Below are positions 60,968 through 64,000 of a stretch of 64,000 nucleotides of DNA, one piece after another. The notes below the pieces were generated by a model, which saw nothing but the letters and a program-made list of their open reading frames with translations, did not search any database and was not told the origin of the DNA. This DNA is from Aphelenchoides besseyi (taxonomy: Eukaryota; Nematoda; Chromadorea; Rhabditida; Aphelenchoididae), in NCBI GenBank assembly GCA_024699855.1, contig JAMPIQ010000003.1, positions 6,882,001-6,946,000 of the forward strand, in the 5' to 3' direction. The position numbers and the translations under genes were made by a program. How positions within the stretch are numbered: position 1 is the first letter of the stretch; each line of letters opens with the position of its first letter.

Positions 60968-61601
60968 TCAAGCTTTTCGACTATTCATGTCGGCGAATCG
61001 CTGCTTTTTTCCTTGGTTTTTGAACTGATTACGAACCTTGCGCTTCAAATACTTGTGCGTGAACTCCAACCGCATAGTTGGATTTGCATGTTTTCGTTCT
61101 CCAATTCCAGGCAACTGAAGCCATGTGCTTCGTCTTTAATATCACAAGTGCACTCACGTGAAAGTAGCGATCCTCGAAATTGATCACATCAGCTGCATCC
61201 TCGGCTTCAGTCATGTTTTTCTGTCGAAGAGATTCGAAATCGGCTTGCAGTTTTTCCATCAGATATTTGCGTCGAGACTCGTCCTCTCGTTTCGCTCGAG
61301 CAATATCCGACATCCATAGGAGACAATCTGGACAAATGTATTCCAATCTTCCTATTCAACTTACCCGGCATACACAACGAGCAATTGATTTCCGTTGCAG
61401 CGACAACAATTGCTAGTGCACACGTCAGAAGCACCACAACCCTAAAACATCTATGAGACCTCTGAAGACAAGTCGAACTCACGACATAAAGTTGAGTACC
61501 CGATCAATTGGGTTCCGATCAGTTTTGTCGTCATTTGCGTTCACGCTGAAAACGATCAAAAGAAGAAACAGCGAAAGCTTGTGAACAATCGATGTTGACA
61601 T
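60968..61601 (-). CDS. small membrane protein with charged C-terminus, unknown
   Basis: From ATG 61601 about 170 residues in four exons with ~35-50 nt introns. A signal peptide (KLSLFLLLIVFSVNA) is followed, near residue 41, by a second hydrophobic stretch (VVVLLTCALAIVVAA) and three cysteines (CSLCMPDC). Then comes a highly charged helical region (ARAKREDESRRKYLMEKLQ) and a basic end (FTHKYLKRKVRNQFKNQG). This suggests a small ER or Golgi membrane protein. No family was recognised. An alternative register of exon 2 is Cys-rich but breaks the chain. Confidence 0.55.
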
Positions 61602-61712
61602 CGCTTGACTCTTCCGACTGACAAAACTGAGAAAAGAGATCGAAATGTTTTAAGCAATGAATTTGAATGAAAAATGGTTTTTAATTCTCAAAATACACCA
61701 GTTATAAACAAA

Positions 61713-64000
61713 TTAGTTGTTTGTAAATTCATCGGAATCCAATGACGATTTTCGCTCATTTTCTATCAATCGATCACTACCGGTTTCTTCGTTCGATATG
61801 CTTGTTTGTTGATCCAAATTCAATGGTAGTGATGAACAAGGTTGAGGGGGCTTCAAAATCACATCTTCGTCCATGATTGCCAACCTAACACTTCGGTATA
61901 CGCGTCCATGTGGTACATCCGAGTAGAAGTCCGTGTTCTCGAACATTCGCAAAAGTGCAGCTGAAATTCAAGGATATATACCGGTCATAGTAAGACAATT
62001 AACTTTTTGGTGCTGCAAATTTTACAATCACGCCCACAGCATCGAAGTCTTTGTAGACCTAAATTCGGTTTTTACTGCAAACTCATCACTCTGCTTACTC
62101 GTTTCAACGTACAAAGACCAAGATAATCGATGTACGGAAAACCGGAACAATCGATAATCAAAATCGTTGGTTTCAAATGACCACCGTGTTTGTCGAGTTC
62201 GGAATCACTCGATCGTCTACGTCGTGATCTTGGTCGTATTCTCCATTTGCAGCCCGCATCGTCAGTACGTACCGCATTGATTTCACGCTTCTCCCAATGT
62301 TTTACGGCTTTTCGCACGCCCTGAAACTTGAACTTAGTTGAGCATTTGTTGTTAGTTCGCACTGTTGCAAACTTCTGAACACTCGTGAATATCAGGGCTC
62401 CATCGAAACGAAAAACACACGCATGACTCTCGATCTCGTTTAGTTGTTGCTTTGGTACTTCGCGAAACTCGTTGACTTCGCTGTCATGTATTAAAATATG
62501 CCAAGAAGAACTGAAAGAAGAATAAGCAAATATCACACGATAACTTACCATTGATTGCGAACAACAGTGGTAAGAACAGCGAAAACAACGGCGGCAATTA
62601 GCCCTTTCGCCAGTTCGTAACACACGGTGAGAAGAAGTGTCACGAGAAAGATAATCTAAGAAAAGGTGTACAAACAAATGGCCGTTGGAATACCAAATCC
62701 GTTTTGAACAAGGGCCATAGCTTCCTTAGTTCGATGATTCGATCAAAACATGCAGTTAGCGACACTAATATAATGGACGCCAAAATGCACTAAAACGAAT
62801 ATTCAATTAATAACCAATAGTTTGAGTAACCTTTGGCAAGTACTCTAATGCGGGACCAATGTAAAGAACAACGGCAAGAAGTGCAAGTGACGAAAAAAAG
62901 GTTGTTAACTAAACTTTGTTTACGATCTTATAGTCATTTTAATCGCACCTGTGTTGTATTCTTATCTGCACTTCCAACAAGAGTGCGAGCAAAAATCGAA
63001 GTGACCGGAAAGACTGGAAATGCAGAAGACAACACACTCACAAATCCCAAAGCGTACAATTCTTTGCAACTATTAATACGATGGTGATAACGATTCTCTA
63101 CAATCTTAACCACCGTGAGGTGTATTGCAACAGTGACGATTGTAATCCCGAGTGTGGTTACAAATATCGATGAAATCAAATCAAATCGCGGTAATGCGGG
63201 AGGTGGGAAACTAAAAATTAATACCTTCAAAGAACCAATTCGGTACTCACTTAGTTGGAATATTGCCAACAACTGTGACGGCATGTCGATTAGACAAATC
63301 TGCATAGTTTGTTGCGGTAATACCCACAATTACCTTCAAATAAAAGGAATCACTATTGTGTTAGGATTCTTTTACCAATAACAGTTCGTATGGAATAGGT
63401 ATAACGAACACACTGTTAAGCCATGGCTCAATAACCCAACGACTAAAAATTAAGAATACGATGGACGCAGAGCTAATGATCAAAGTGGCAGGTTGAAACT
63501 CGTGAAGATGCTCGAACAGATCTAGTACTCGCTAAATGAACCACTTTTCCGTGCATATCTCGAATACTTACGTAAAACAACGAACCCGGACCCGATCTTA
63601 CTGGAAGTTTTATTCCCAAAGTCTCACCGATTTGCGAGAAAAAGACATGAACGTAACCTCCGATAACAAATCCGGACATCACTTGTTCAGACAGATAACA
63701 TGAAAGAAAATCGGCACGACAGATACCCAAAATAATCTGAAAATTGGGAAAATTGACTGTGTTTTATGTCGAAAATACGTGAAATATGCCCGAAAGAAAC
63801 ATTATGGTTGTTGCTACATGAATAGGATGCAGCGGTCGAAAGTCGTCGTCTGATTCCTCAATCATCACCGTTCGTATACCATCGACAGGTCCGTTCAGCA
63901 TTTCGAGTTCAGTGACATTCAAAAAAGCATCCGACGGTATAAATGTTGCATTCCACGGAGCCAAAGATTCATTAACGAACTTGGTGGTGTTGTAAAAACG
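61713..64000 (-). CDS. SLC26 anion (sulfate) transporter, 5' part outside the window
   Basis: The gene enters at the right edge and ends at 61713. The C-terminal STAS domain is clear: ESHACVFRFDGALIFTSVQKF, TILIIDCSGFPYIDYLGLCT and GVIVKFAAP, with a basic loop (RPRSRRRRSS) inserted between strands as in animal SLC26. Upstream are membrane segments of the sulfate-permease core (ILGICRADFLSCYLSEQVMSGF, GGYVHVFFSQIGETLGIKLP). An extracellular loop (APWNATFIPSDAFLNVT) with N-glycosylation sites lies near the right edge. SLC26 members exchange sulfate, chloride, bicarbonate or oxalate. N-terminal exons are missing. Confidence 0.85.

Noticed and set aside
1..64000. tRNA, rRNA, CRISPR or autonomous transposon
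   Set aside because: No cloverleaf B-box pairs, rRNA stretches, spaced direct repeats or transposase/RT motifs were recognised by eye; a tRNAscan or Rfam search would be decisive.

Overview
This window is nuclear DNA from a nematode. It holds about 30 protein-coding genes on both strands. Coding regions are split by many very short introns (mostly 38-50 nt, T-rich TTTCAG acceptors, phases that chain correctly). A Major Sperm Protein (MSP) domain gene, a two-domain ShKT secreted protein, a MUT-7-type nuclease, a CK1-like pseudokinase and head-to-tail gene clusters with splice acceptors at the start codons together point to Nematoda. I cannot name the species from sequence alone. No rRNA, tRNA, CRISPR array or autonomous transposon was recognised. 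All gene models were made by eye from splice signals, frame continuity and remembered family motifs; no alignment or search was run.

Layout. 1-10 kb: a gene-poor stretch with a ~116-bp inverted repeat, two K/E-rich minus-strand frames that abut at TGATG, a small heat-shock protein, and a Rab11-FIP3/4-like coiled-coil protein. 10-13 kb: a double ShKT secreted protein and a short secreted peptide precursor. 13-22 kb: a zyxin-family LIM gene with a 3.3-kb intron that hides a second first exon. 22-35.3 kb, all plus strand: a type I membrane protein, CELF/ETR RNA-binding protein, SLC22 organic-ion transporter, CK1-like pseudokinase and a small secreted protein. 35.9-39 kb, minus: eIF2D (short form), a kappa-class GST/DsbA-like protein and an MSP-domain protein. 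39-43.7 kb, plus: an unknown basic protein and MUT-7/EXD3. 43.8-50.6 kb, minus: three secretory or membrane genes in a row, then a likely mitochondrial cluster (COQ5, bS18m, a small membrane protein). 50.7-57.5 kb: INTS7 (plus), the overlapping mL42/LIPT2 pair (minus) and an adhesion-GPCR-like receptor (plus). 57.5-64 kb: eIF2B-beta (minus), RTCB tRNA ligase (plus), an unknown membrane protein and the 3' part of an SLC26 anion transporter (both minus).

How it fits together. Several minus-strand groups look like nematode operons: COQ5 > bS18m > small protein (gaps of 136 and 127 bp), mL42 > LIPT2 (overlapping by ATGA), GSTK > eIF2D (183 bp) and the 48.2-43.8 kb trio. Divergent pairs (COQ5/INTS7, MSP/unknown, eIF2B-beta/RTCB) share 160-270 bp promoter regions. 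The most unusual signals concern gene expression: overlapping cistrons, at least five GC-AG introns with a GCAAG donor, a 7-nt microexon, introns of 27 nt and perhaps 20 nt, and a ~206-codon second reading frame over the start of zyxin.
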